Positions 24,815-33,473 of a stretch of 45,189 nt of DNA are shown here, one piece after another (position 1 is the first letter of the stretch; every line of letters begins with the position of its first letter). The stretch covers positions 1-45,189 of the forward strand of contig NZ_NVQE01000048.1 in NCBI RefSeq assembly GCF_002591975.1. The letters run 5' to 3'. The notes beneath the pieces were generated by a model. It worked only from the letters and a program-made list of their open reading frames with translations. It did no database searches and was not told the origin of the DNA. The DNA comes from Mycobacterium neglectum (GTDB taxonomy: Bacteria > Actinomycetota > Actinomycetes > Mycobacteriales > Mycobacteriaceae). Both the position numbers and the translations under genes were made by a program.

Positions 24815-26974
24815 CTACGCCAGCCGCCAGACGGGCTGTTCTTCGCCGTCGACGGTGATCACGCCCGAAGAGGTGAAGTTTCGGCTGTCGCGAATCGTGT
24901 CGTAGACCGTCGCCGTGACATAGACGCCCGGTTGCGGCGAGCCGCTCTGTACCTGGTACGCCAGGTTCACCGCCGACCCCCACATGTCGTAGGCGAGGGT
25001 GGACCGTGCGACCAGGCCGCTCGTCACCGTTCCGGTATCGATGCCGGCGCGCAGCTGTAGCTCGTATCCGGTCTCGGCGTTGAACCTTTCGATAGTGCGT
25101 TGCATCTCTATCGCGAAATCGACTGTGCGCTTGACGTTGTCGAGGCGCGGCACACTGAGCCCGCAACTGGCCAGATAACCGTTGTGCAGGGTGCGTACCT
25201 GCTCGACGCCGAGATTCTCTGCCGCGGCGTCGAATTGACGGGTCAGCTTGTTGACGATGGTGAGCAGCTCGTCGGAGTTCAGCTCCGATGACAGCGCGTC
25301 AAGTCCGACCACATCGGCGAAGATCACCGTGACGTCCCGGTGATCCTGTGCAATCGTCTCCTCGCCCTCCCGGTAGCGCTGCACCAACGGCTCAGGCATC
25401 AGGGACAACATCAGCCGGTCGTTTTCGCGGCGCTGCTCGGCGAGCAACTCCTCCTTGATGGTGAGGTTGCGGCTCATATCGTTGAAGGCGGCGGTGAGGT
25501 CGCCGAACTCATCGCGTGAATGCACGGGCAGGGTGATGTTGTAGTCCCCGGAACTGATTTTCTGCGCGCCGGCCTCGAGCCGGCGGATGGGTCGCACGAA
25601 CAATCGCGCGAGCAGCATTGCGGCCAGGCAGACGACGAAGATGATCACGACCGTCGACAACACCAGCGTGCGGGTGAATGCCGACACCGGGGCGAACGCC
25701 TCTGCCGTGGTGATCTTGGCGATGACGTTCCATCGCAGGCCCTCGATGTTGGCAGGGGCGTAGGCCTGCAGGGTCTCGTAACCCAGATAGTCCTGCGCGA
25801 TCAGCGTGCCCGATTGTCCGCGCTGCGCGAGTTTGGTGGCCTCGGTCGGCACCGGCTGTACCAGGGTCGTGCCGCCTCGCTCGATGGCCTCCTCTGCGAC
25901 ATCGGGTGGTGTGCCGGCCTCGACGACGTCGCGCTTGTAGGCCTCGGGATCCTCGAGGAACAGCCTGGAATCCGACCGCATCAGATCGTCGGGGCCGACG
26001 ATGAACGTCTCGCCCGTCTTGCCCATGCCGGACTCCTGCCAGCGCCGGTCCATCGTCATCAGCCGGTTGATTTTGGAGATCGGGAACTGCAGCGCCAGCA
26101 CCCCGTCGACCCTGCCCTGCGGGCCGACCGGCGACATGAACCACGCAGTGGGCTCGTCGGCCGGTTCGTATTCTCCGAAGTCGGTGATGCCTACGTAGTC
26201 AACGGTGTTCGAATCGAGCGCCGCACTGTATGCGGCGGCCAGCGGTCCGCCCTTGAAGGGGCCGGTGAACACGTTGGTACCGAGATCTACACCCTTGTAC
26301 GCGGTGTAGATGATGTTGCCGCGGGTGTCGAACAGCAACGCGTCCTCGAACTCGAACCGCGTGACGATCTCTCGGAAGAAGTCGTTGTACCGGGCGTTGG
26401 CGGCCGACCAGGCGCTGCCGTCGCGGGCATCGTCGAACTTGATCGACTTATCCCAATCGGAGAATGGTGCGGTGTAATAGGCCTGGAGGTAGCGCGCGGC
26501 GTTGGTATTCGGCAGCACCGCGTCGATGTCCACATCGTCGCCGATCGCCTTTTTGGTCGGTGCGAACTGGTTGGTGTAGTAGTCGACGAGGGACTGCTGT
26601 TGCGCCGGGCTGATGGTCGCCGCGTTGAGCTGGTCGAAGCCTGCGGTGAAGGCCTGGATGGCCTGCGTCGACGTGGCCCCTCGCGAGTAGATCACCAGCG
26701 AGTCCTTGAGGTCCCCGATGCCCTCCTGCAGCTGGCGGCTCTGCGACTGGCGAGTCTCCGTCAGCCGGTCGAAGACCGACTCACGCAATGACGACCGGCC
26801 GGACTGGTAACCGATCGCGCCGACCACGGCCGCGGAAAGGACGCTCGTGACGAGGAGCATCATCAACAACTTCGACTGAATGCTGACCCGGGATGCGACC
26901 GGTAGCCGCAGATTTCTGGGCTTTTTGGTCCGCGCAGCCGGGGTCGACGATTCCGGATCAACAATTGTCGTCAT
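24815..26974 (-). CDS. Membrane adenylate cyclase-like protein with degenerate class III catalytic domain
   Basis: A 719-residue membrane protein: TM1 (about 35-56), a large extracytoplasmic sensor (about 57-435, double-Cache-like), TM2 (436-458), HAMP (459-511) and a class III cyclase domain (about 540-719). The first metal Asp is present (D554, VIFADVVG). The second metal Asp is Asn (N598 in RTLHNGYLA, where active enzymes have KTIGD), the substrate Lys is Arg (R594) and the transition-state Arg is Gln (Q674 in VNLAYQV). N670 and YDMWG are retained. Three of six canonical residues are changed, so classical activity is unlikely or altered. From memory it is the counterpart of Rv2435c. ATG 26974 gives MTTIVDPESS; a GTG or ATG further upstream would overlap the DUF1810 gene. 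Confidence 0.88.
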   Translation of the reverse strand: MTTIVDPESSTPAARTKKPRNLRLPVASRVSIQSKLLMMLLVTSVLSAAVVGAIGYQSGRSSLRESVFDRLTETRQSQSRQLQEGIGDLKDSLVIYSRGATSTQAIQAFTAGFDQLNAATISPAQQQSLVDYYTNQFAPTKKAIGDDVDIDAVLPNTNAARYLQAYYTAPFSDWDKSIKFDDARDGSAWSAANARYNDFFREIVTRFEFEDALLFDTRGNIIYTAYKGVDLGTNVFTGPFKGGPLAAAYSAALDSNTVDYVGITDFGEYEPADEPTAWFMSPVGPQGRVDGVLALQFPISKINRLMTMDRRWQESGMGKTGETFIVGPDDLMRSDSRLFLEDPEAYKRDVVEAGTPPDVAEEAIERGGTTLVQPVPTEATKLAQRGQSGTLIAQDYLGYETLQAYAPANIEGLRWNVIAKITTAEAFAPVSAFTRTLVLSTVVIIFVVCLAAMLLARLFVRPIRRLEAGAQKISSGDYNITLPVHSRDEFGDLTAAFNDMSRNLTIKEELLAEQRRENDRLMLSLMPEPLVQRYREGEETIAQDHRDVTVIFADVVGLDALSSELNSDELLTIVNKLTRQFDAAAENLGVEQVRTLHNGYLASCGLSVPRLDNVKRTVDFAIEMQRTIERFNAETGYELQLRAGIDTGTVTSGLVARSTLAYDMWGSAVNLAYQVQSGSPQPGVYVTATVYDTIRDSRNFTSSGVITVDGEEQPVWRLA

Positions 26975-27017
26975 TGAATCGCAAAGACTATCTTGCAAAA
27001 CTTGCGAAGGAGGGGGT

Positions 27018-27476
27018 GTGCGCAAATTGTTGTCATCTGAGCGCGCCGATCCGTTCGATCTGCGGCGGTTCGTCGACGCCCAGGATCGCGTCTACGACAC
27101 GGTGCTGGCCGAACTGCGCAGCGGTCGCAAACGCAGCCACTGGATCTGGTTCGTATTTCCTCAGCTGCAATCGCTCGGCCGCAGCCCGACGGCGATCCGC
27201 TACGGCATCGCCTCGCTGGCCGAGGCGAAGGCGTATCTCGGCCACGAGGTGCTTGGCCCGCGGCTGCGGGAATGTGCTCGGGTGGTTGCCGGCGTCCGGG
27301 GCTCCTCTGCTGACGAGATCTTCGGCTGGCCGGACAATCTCAAAGTGCGTTCATCGATGACGCTGTTCGCCCGCGCCGCCGAGTCCGCCGAAGTGCAAGC
27401 CGACTTCCGCGCGGTCCTGGATCGGCTCTACGACGGTGTCGAGGATGCGCTCACGGTCGAGCAGTTGGCGCGATGA
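27018..27476 (+). CDS. DUF1810 protein (Rv1873-type)
   Basis: A 152-residue all-helical protein of the DUF1810 family: FDLRRFVDAQDRVYDTVLAELRSGRKRSHWIWFVFPQ, then YGIASLAEAKAYLGHEVLGPRL and IFGWPDNLKVRSSMTLFARAA, split here by short linkers. The family has structures (M. tuberculosis Rv1873) but no known activity. GTG 27018 is preceded by AGGAGGGG. A longer in-frame ORF to 26880 would run antisense into the cyclase start and is rejected. The leader to the divergent cyclase gene is only 43 bases. The last 26 bases overlap the 3' end of the convergent GH13 gene. Confidence 0.85.
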   Translation: MRKLLSSERADPFDLRRFVDAQDRVYDTVLAELRSGRKRSHWIWFVFPQLQSLGRSPTAIRYGIASLAEAKAYLGHEVLGPRLRECARVVAGVRGSSADEIFGWPDNLKVRSSMTLFARAAESAEVQADFRAVLDRLYDGVEDALTVEQLAR

Positions 27477-28779
27477 TCAGCCAGCCGTGCGCCTCGACCT
27501 CCGCGTGCGAAACGACGTCCTGAGGTGGTGCCCCCGACCCTGCGACGATGGTGCCCGCATCGAAGCCGGCCTCGGGCAGCGAGACGGACAATGGTGAATC
27601 GTCGATGTTGAGCGCCACCACCAGCACGTCGGCTCCGTTGCGTGTCTCGTAGACGTACTGGCGATTGGTCAGCTGCAGCGGTGAGGTGCGCGCTGTGTGC
27701 AGCCATGGATGTCGCCTGCGCAACCCGATCAGATACTGGTGCAGTCTGAACTCATCGTGGCCGAGCCGCTCGACACCTTCTGGCGGAGAACCGAATTCGG
27801 GCCGCACCGCATCGTCGCCACCGAATCGCTCCTCTTTGACGCCCCGGTAGGCGGACTCGTCGCCGGCGTAGACACTTGGTGTGCCGCCGGTGGTCAGCAG
27901 GACCACCAGCGCGTGGTCGAGGTGCCTGATGTCATCGAGGCGGCTCGCGATCCGGGTGACATCGTGATTGCCGAGGAACGTCATCGGCACGAAGGTGTCG
28001 AGGAATTCGTTGTGCCGCACCAGTGCCCAGTCGAGTTCGTGGAAGTTCTGATCGTTGATGCCGCTCCAGATCGCCTTCCACAGTTCGTATTGCGTCACGG
28101 CGTCGAAGCCGCCGTCACGCACCCGCGCCGAATAGTCGCCGTGGATGACCTCCCCGACGAACCACGCGTCCGGAAACGCCGAGCGGACGCGGGGCAGCAC
28201 CTGGGACCAGATCCGGTCCGGCACCGCGTAGGCGGCGTCGAGACGCCAACCGTCGGCCCCGCGGGCGAGCCAGTGCGTCATGACGTCGACGATGTAGTCG
28301 ATGACCTCGGGGTTGTCGTGATCGAGGGAGATCAGCTCGCCGTGGCCCTCGAAGGTGTCGTAGCCGACCTGAGAACCGTTGCCCCCCTTCCGGAACCATG
28401 ATGTGTTGGCGAAGTCCGTGCCCACGTGGTTGAAGACGCCGTCGAGCAGTACCCGTAACCCGCGGCCATGCGCCTCGGCGACCAGGTGGTCGAAGTCCCC
28501 TTCGTCCCCTAGCCGGGGATCGATGCGGTAGTGGTCGGTGGTGTCGTAGCCGTGGGTGCGCGATGCGAATATCGGCCCCAGCGCCAACCCTGATGCGCCG
28601 AGTTCGATGACGTGATCAAGCCATTCGACGATGCGGCGCAGCCGGTGCTCGTGGGCGCCAGGAGGGGCTTCCGCCGGGTACGCGCCGACGAAGCCCAGGG
28701 GATAGATCTGCCACCAGATCACATGCTCGACCCACGCCGGCTCTGTGGCGGATGTGCGTCGGCGCGAAGACCCTGTCAC
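27451..28779 (-). CDS. GH13 alpha-amylase-family glycoside hydrolase
   Basis: A 442-residue cytoplasmic GH13 enzyme without signal peptide. Conserved regions: DGVFNHVG (about 113-120), GWRLDAAY with nucleophile D181 and R179, FVGEVIHGD with acid/base E210, and FLGNHDVTR with D273. The catalytic triad is complete. It lacks the long extra domains of GlgB, GlgE or trehalose synthase and is shorter than typical alpha-glucosidases (about 540 residues). It resembles maltodextrin- or cyclomaltodextrinase-type hydrolases; the substrate is probably an alpha-glucan, not determinable here. It overlaps the deaminase gene by ATGA, so it is the last gene of the TPR-deaminase-GH13 run. Confidence 0.85.
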   Translation of the reverse strand: MTGSSRRRTSATEPAWVEHVIWWQIYPLGFVGAYPAEAPPGAHEHRLRRIVEWLDHVIELGASGLALGPIFASRTHGYDTTDHYRIDPRLGDEGDFDHLVAEAHGRGLRVLLDGVFNHVGTDFANTSWFRKGGNGSQVGYDTFEGHGELISLDHDNPEVIDYIVDVMTHWLARGADGWRLDAAYAVPDRIWSQVLPRVRSAFPDAWFVGEVIHGDYSARVRDGGFDAVTQYELWKAIWSGINDQNFHELDWALVRHNEFLDTFVPMTFLGNHDVTRIASRLDDIRHLDHALVVLLTTGGTPSVYAGDESAYRGVKEERFGGDDAVRPEFGSPPEGVERLGHDEFRLHQYLIGLRRRHPWLHTARTSPLQLTNRQYVYETRNGADVLVVALNIDDSPLSVSLPEAGFDAGTIVAGSGAPPQDVVSHAEVEAHGWLIIAPTARP

Positions 28780-29255
28780 GGCCGGAACTTCCCCTCGTAG
28801 AGTGCCTTCATCTCATCGGCATACTCGAGCGCTGGGCCGTCGACGTCGACGCGCGGGGCGATCGTCGTGATCGGCAGCGGGGCGACCGGCGGTGGGTTGG
28901 CCCCCCACTCGGTCAGCCAGCGAGTCAGTTGTTCCGACGATGTGGCGTACACGATGCGGCCCAGACCAACCCATGCGTGGGCGGCCGCGCACATCGGACA
29001 GTGCTCGCCCGAGGTGTACACCGTCGCGCCGGCCCGCTTGTCGGGCGTCAGATTCGCGACCGCCCACGCAGCGATCGCGAACTCGGGGTGGCGGGTGCGG
29101 TCACCGTCCTTGACGCGGTTGCGGTCTTCGAAGAGCACCTGGCCGGCATCGTCGACGAGGATCGAGCCGAACGGTTCGTCGCCGTCGGCGAGCGCTTCGC
29201 GCGCGAGTTCCACACAACGGCTCAGGCGTTCAAGATCATCGTCGTCGATGGCCAC
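28776..29255 (-). CDS. Nucleoside/guanine-type deaminase (CDA superfamily)
   Basis: A 159-residue zinc deaminase. The zinc and catalytic motif is H56-P-E58 (RHPEFAIAAW) with C86-P-M-C89 (SGEHCPMCAAA), the deoxycytidylate/tRNA-adenosine/guanine deaminase pattern. EPFGSILVDDAGQVLFEDRNRV and GRIVYATSSEQL match the guanine deaminase-like side of the family. GTG 29255 gives the canonical N-terminus; the ORF extends to 29582 but that part is shadow of the TPR gene. It lies 29 bases after the TPR gene and overlaps GH13. The likely reaction is hydrolytic deamination of a purine or pyrimidine base; it is not the essential tRNA deaminase TadA. Confidence 0.8.
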   Translation of the reverse strand: MAIDDDDLERLSRCVELAREALADGDEPFGSILVDDAGQVLFEDRNRVKDGDRTRHPEFAIAAWAVANLTPDKRAGATVYTSGEHCPMCAAAHAWVGLGRIVYATSSEQLTRWLTEWGANPPPVAPLPITTIAPRVDVDGPALEYADEMKALYEGKFRP

Positions 29256-29284
29256 AGTCGATGAGTTTACGGACCGGGATGGTG

Positions 29285-30964
29285 TCAGGCGCCCGTGATC
29301 GCTAGCCGGCATGCACACGACGCCTGAATCGGCACATCGACTCGTGCCAGCATCAAGTCGAGTTGTTGGCCGATGATCGCCGCCTCGGCTGTGCGTCCGA
29401 GGCGTTGCAGGCATTCGTGATAGCCGTGCAGGCTCCACACATTGCCCGGATGCTGACACGGCCTGGCCAATTCGGGATCGAGGCCGAGGTCGGCGGCATA
29501 CACCTCGGCGGCCTCCTCGACGCGGCCTTGTTCGAGCAGCAGCGCACCGTAGGCGTGCCTGGTCGGTTGCATCCAGCCCCACGGCTCATCGTAGGGAAGT
29601 GAGTCGTCGAGTTCGATGGCTCGTCTCAAATGGGCGAACGCCTTATCGAATCTGCCTTCCCGGTAGGCGATTTCGCCGTCCAGCATCTCGGCGGCCACCG
29701 CGAGGATGTCGAGGACGGTGTTGTTGAACAGGTACCGGGTTTCCGGGATGCGCGCGTACGCCGCGGCGAAAGCCGCGCGTTCGGCGTGCGCCTGCGTCAA
29801 TTGGCCCTTTGCGGCGTGTGCGACGCCACGGCCGTAGTGGATCGTGGCGGCGGTGCTGCAGTACAACGCGGGATTGTCGGGCAGCGGCGCCGCGATCAGA
29901 TCGTCCCACCGTCCGAACCGGACGAGCACGTGTGTCCGCAACGGCACGAATGCCTCTAACCAGTCGGCCATCGGTGGCGACTCGATGACCAGCAGTTCAG
30001 GTGTGAGTTGACCGGCGAGTTCGGCCGCGGCATCCAGAGCGGTCCGCGAATTGCCCTCGAACATCGCGGAGTACACCACGAAGTGCAGGTTGTGTGCGCG
30101 GTAGAGCGAGTAGAAATTCAGGGGTCCCTCGCGGTCGACGAATCGTCGATCCACCTCTACCGCTGCGAGATTCGCGACCACCGAATCGCGGTAGTTGCCA
30201 CACAACACATCGATGTGGCTGGGCATGTGCCGCAGATGTCCCGCATCGGGCACGAGATCTCGCAGCAGGTCCGCGGCGGCAAGAGCGTCCTGCGGGCTGC
30301 CCGACATCTCCATCATGTGTACGTAGAGGTGCAGGATCCCGGGGTGCTCGCGGCCCGCGGGCGTGGCCAAAGCGTCGTCGAGAATGCGTTTGGCCTCGAT
30401 CACCCGTGAGCCGGGGGCGGGCTCACCGGTCCTGGTGTCCCACAATGCCCACGCCGTCAGGTTGATCAGTGCGTCGGCGGCCAGCGTCTGCACGTCGATG
30501 TCGTCGGGATATGCGGTCGCCAACTCTGTCATTGCGTCGGCGTATGCCCCGGAGCCAGCCTGCAGGGCGTCGGCGTCGTTCGGATCATCGGTGGGGAAGC
30601 GGGTCTGCAGCGCCTCGATCAGTCTTCGTTCAACCGCTGACGCGCGACCCGTCGTGGCCAGCTGCAGTTCCATCCGTGCGCGGGCCAACGCGGCCCCCAG
30701 GTCGACCGGGTCGAACGCCTCCCAGGCCTTGTTGTAGTTCGGTCCGATCGCATAGGCCACGCCCCATCGCGCGATCGCCAGATCTTGGTCGAGCTCCAGG
30801 GCACGGTCGAAACACCGAATGGCTTCCTCGTGGTTGAACGCATAGGACCAGATCAGCCCGCGGTCGCACCACACCTGCGCCAGCGGCGACGGGGACTCGA
30901 CCGACCGGTGGTAGGAGCCGAGGTCGTAATACGTATCGGTCGCGCCGGGGCTGGCTACCGTCAT
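29285..30964 (-). CDS. Tetratricopeptide-repeat protein
   Basis: A 559-residue TPR-rich protein. Clear repeat helices include SYAFNHEEAIRCFDRALELDQDLAIARWG near residue 40 and GEIAYREGRFDKAFAHLRRAIELDDSLPYDEP and YGALLLEQGRVEEAAEVYAADLGLDP near the C-terminus, with solenoid-like helices in between. There is no signal peptide or other domain. The family occurs in soil bacteria as large stand-alone TPR proteins without known role, presumably scaffolds. ATG 30964 is preferred over GTG 30973. It heads the run TPR - deaminase - GH13. Confidence 0.8.
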   Translation of the reverse strand: MTVASPGATDTYYDLGSYHRSVESPSPLAQVWCDRGLIWSYAFNHEEAIRCFDRALELDQDLAIARWGVAYAIGPNYNKAWEAFDPVDLGAALARARMELQLATTGRASAVERRLIEALQTRFPTDDPNDADALQAGSGAYADAMTELATAYPDDIDVQTLAADALINLTAWALWDTRTGEPAPGSRVIEAKRILDDALATPAGREHPGILHLYVHMMEMSGSPQDALAAADLLRDLVPDAGHLRHMPSHIDVLCGNYRDSVVANLAAVEVDRRFVDREGPLNFYSLYRAHNLHFVVYSAMFEGNSRTALDAAAELAGQLTPELLVIESPPMADWLEAFVPLRTHVLVRFGRWDDLIAAPLPDNPALYCSTAATIHYGRGVAHAAKGQLTQAHAERAAFAAAYARIPETRYLFNNTVLDILAVAAEMLDGEIAYREGRFDKAFAHLRRAIELDDSLPYDEPWGWMQPTRHAYGALLLEQGRVEEAAEVYAADLGLDPELARPCQHPGNVWSLHGYHECLQRLGRTAEAAIIGQQLDLMLARVDVPIQASCACRLAITGA

Positions 30965-31156
30965 GGCTCGCACGATAATTCAGCGGCGGGCAAAACGGGA
31001 GGCCGAAGGCACGCATCACCGCCCGGTGTCGGCCGCGTGTCCCGGGGCGCGACACGCCGATCTTGATTGCACAAACGACACCAAAGCTATTGACGGTGAT
31101 GTAGATGTATATCCGCCGGTCCGACTATGGCCCGATGCACTCTTGGAGAGGAAATC

Positions 31157-31804
31157 ATGGATATCGCGCGCTTATCCGTTACGAGTTTGGCGGTGGCGGC
31201 TCTGGTCGTCGGGGTCACCGCTGCCGGCTGCAGCAAGAGCGAAGACTCCACGTCCGAGTCGACGTCGGCCACCTCATCGAGCACATCCGCCGAGGAAACC
31301 TCATCGGAGGCCACGGCGGAGAGCACCGCGGAGGAGACCAGCGCACCCGCAGAGCCGACCGACTACGGCACACTTCTCCTTCCCCCCGCCGATATGGGTG
31401 GCGACACCCAGACTCCGGGCGGTATCCAGTTGAACCCGGGCGGCAATCCCGGTGCGGCCCAGGTGTATGCAAGTCCGGACGGCAAGCAGCAGATCATCGA
31501 CACGATCCTGGTCTTCCCGGACGTCGCTGCCGCCGACTCGAATTTCCAGAGCAACACGGCCACGCTCAACACCGTGGTCACCGGTCCACCGGAGCCACTG
31601 GAGGTCGGTACCAACGGCGTGATGGCCGTGGGTACATCACCCGACGGCAGCAAGGAGGTCACCGTCATCCTGTTCACCCAGGACAGGGCGCTGGTGTCGC
31701 TGAACTTCGAGAGCGAGCCCGGTGACCCGGTTCCGCCGGAGGTCGCCACCGACATCGCCACGAAGCAGGCCGCTGCCATAGAGGCGAATCTGCCTGCGGA
31801 GTAG
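31157..31804 (+). CDS. Putative lipoprotein with Ser/Thr/Glu-rich linker
   Basis: A 215-residue lipoprotein. The signal peptide ends in lipobox TAAGC (Cys25). Residues 26-72 are almost entirely Ser, Thr, Glu and Ala, typical of exposed, often O-mannosylated linkers in mycobacterial lipoproteins. The folded domain (about 73-215) begins YGTLLLPPADMGGDTQTPGG and resembles the LppA/Tsx-like group of mycobacterial lipoproteins of unknown function (QIIDTILVFPDVAAADSNFQ...). AGAGGAAA lies about 5 bases before ATG 31157. It is divergent from the TPR gene over 192 bases and is followed by a strong hairpin terminator. Confidence 0.75.
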   Translation: MDIARLSVTSLAVAALVVGVTAAGCSKSEDSTSESTSATSSSTSAEETSSEATAESTAEETSAPAEPTDYGTLLLPPADMGGDTQTPGGIQLNPGGNPGAAQVYASPDGKQQIIDTILVFPDVAAADSNFQSNTATLNTVVTGPPEPLEVGTNGVMAVGTSPDGSKEVTVILFTQDRALVSLNFESEPGDPVPPEVATDIATKQAAAIEANLPAE

Positions 31805-31812
31805 CCGGACGC

Positions 31813-31847
31813 GACATCGTCGCGGGTCACTGGCCCGCGACGATGTC
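31813..31847. terminator. Hairpin terminator between convergent genes
   Basis: 14-bp perfect stem (31813-31826 with 31834-31847; arm begins GACATCGTCGCGGG), 7-base loop, followed by CGTTTC on the plus strand. It ends the lipoprotein transcript and, read from the other side, the permease operon. The right half overlaps a 25-bp tandem duplication of the permease 3' end. Confidence 0.75.
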
Positions 31848-31878
31848 CGTTTCAGTGGCCCGCCACTATGTCCGTTTC
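31829..31878. repeat. 25-bp tandem duplication across the permease stop codon
   Basis: 31829-31853 and 31854-31878 are adjacent copies differing at three positions. The inner copy encodes the last residues of the permease (ETDIVAGH and stop). The outer copy, in another frame, would encode ETDIVAGQ and stop, and now forms part of the terminator stem. Confidence 0.8.
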
Positions 31879-33462
31879 GTCGACCTCGACCGGGTCCTTG
31901 GCGCCGGGCAGGAATGCATACGCGACGCAGACGACTCCGAAGAACACATAACCCAGCGCGACTGCCGGGCTGGCCGCCCACGCCACCTCAGGTGCGTGGA
32001 TGAGCCCGATGAACGAGAGCACCGCGCCGACGGCTGAGGCGATGGCGGCGTAGAAGAACTTCTTCTCGAGGATGAACGTCACCATCGTGCCCAGAATCAG
32101 GCCGACGAGCACCGCGCCCTCACCGAGGGTCTTGAGCCCCTCGTAGACCACGCCCGCACCGTTGAGTGCTTCCATGCCCACCTCGGCCGCCGAGGTACCC
32201 GCCGCGTTCAATGCGTTGTCGATGAGGCCATGGGCCCACTGGGCGAGGTTGGGCAGAATCGCGGCGACCACTGCGATGGCATGCAGCCGAGGTACCGCCT
32301 GAAAGGCCTGCGCGCCGATCAGAAGGCCGATGTAGAGCAGGATCGGCACGATCGCGGGAACGGGCAGCAGCGCATCCAGCACACCGAAAAGCCCGACGAA
32401 GCATAGGATTCCGATCACTACGCCGCTGGCAAGGGAATAGCCGGCCCGGCCGCCGGCGTCCTTCCATCCCGGGTGGCCGATGTACACCGCCGGCGGGAAA
32501 GGTGAACCGAACGCTGAGCCGATGACTGCGCCGGCGCCGTCAGCCAGCAGCACGCTGCGCAGGTTGAAGTTGTCGCCCGCCGCCGCGGCGCTCTCGACAT
32601 TGCTCATCGCTTCGGTGAAGTTGTAGACCCCCAGCGGAATGGCGGTGCCCAGCAGGGGAGCGAGGTCGGCCAGACCCCTGAGCAGCATGTCGATTCGCAG
32701 GTCCGGTATCCCGATGGCGATGTCTGAAACCGCCTGTCCGACATCGGGTGCCGACATGTAGCCGCCCGCCCACCCGATCGCGGTTCCCACCAGCAGTGCC
32801 ACCAGACCGACCGGGATGTTGCCGGGCAGCTTCACGTTGGTGAAGAACCCGATCAGGATGATGGCCAGCACCGGTAAACCGATCCAGGCCACCTCCCACA
32901 TCTGTGCGGCGGGTCGCATCGAGATGAAGGTGATGGAGATCCCGGCCAGCGTGCCGAGCATTGCCGCGCGAGGCGTCAACTTGCGGATGTAGGGGCCGAC
33001 GAACGCGCCGATCATGACGATGACGCCGATGAGGAAGGCCCATGCCAAGCCGGCCTGCCAGGCCTGTATCGGGTCGTCGGTGTTCAGGTACACCGGCAGC
33101 ATGACGACGAAGATCACGATGAACATGTGCGGCACGCTGGGCCCGTAGGGCAGCGCTGTGACGTCGGTTCTGTTCTCCCGCCGGGCGAGTCGGCGCGCCA
33201 GGAATGTGTAGTACAGGTTTCCGAGTATCAACGCAACGCCAAGCGCGGGCAGCACCGTGCCGAGCACATCGCTTGCCGGCACGGCGATGACTCCGATCAT
33301 CAGCACTGTCAGTGTCAGAACATTGACCAGGATGTTGAAACCGAGTCCGAAGAATGCGTTGAGGTCACCGCGTGTCCACCACGGGATCGCGGGAGCGGGT
33401 GCACCAGGTGCGGGCGGGTCCACCGATGGGTCGGCGGGTGAATTGGTGACGTCGGTGCTCAT
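31852..33462 (-). CDS. NCS2-like nucleobase/xanthine-type permease
   Basis: A 536-residue polytopic membrane protein with about 12-14 hydrophobic segments. The opening PWWTRGDLNAFFGLGFNILVNVLTLTVLM, the FTEAMSNVESAAAAGD motif and GSPFPPAVYIGHPGWKDAGGRAGYSLASG are those of AzgA/NCS2-type transporters (purine, xanthine, uracil and relatives). It starts 11 bases after the biuret-hydrolase-type gene and closes the operon, so it probably imports the compound degraded by the two hydrolases. Biuret or a cyclic precursor such as cyanuric acid is more likely than a purine, by context only. ATG 33462 is preferred; the longer ORF runs into the upstream gene. Confidence 0.8.
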   Translation of the reverse strand: MSTDVTNSPADPSVDPPAPGAPAPAIPWWTRGDLNAFFGLGFNILVNVLTLTVLMIGVIAVPASDVLGTVLPALGVALILGNLYYTFLARRLARRENRTDVTALPYGPSVPHMFIVIFVVMLPVYLNTDDPIQAWQAGLAWAFLIGVIVMIGAFVGPYIRKLTPRAAMLGTLAGISITFISMRPAAQMWEVAWIGLPVLAIILIGFFTNVKLPGNIPVGLVALLVGTAIGWAGGYMSAPDVGQAVSDIAIGIPDLRIDMLLRGLADLAPLLGTAIPLGVYNFTEAMSNVESAAAAGDNFNLRSVLLADGAGAVIGSAFGSPFPPAVYIGHPGWKDAGGRAGYSLASGVVIGILCFVGLFGVLDALLPVPAIVPILLYIGLLIGAQAFQAVPRLHAIAVVAAILPNLAQWAHGLIDNALNAAGTSAAEVGMEALNGAGVVYEGLKTLGEGAVLVGLILGTMVTFILEKKFFYAAIASAVGAVLSFIGLIHAPEVAWAASPAVALGYVFFGVVCVAYAFLPGAKDPVEVDETDIVAGH

Positions 33463-33473
33463 GGCAGTTCCCT

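Noticed and set aside
31090..31113. TTGACG...TATATC considered as a sigma-70 promoter for the lipoprotein gene
   Set aside because: The spacing is about 12 bases, too short for a normal promoter; no better pair is seen nearby.
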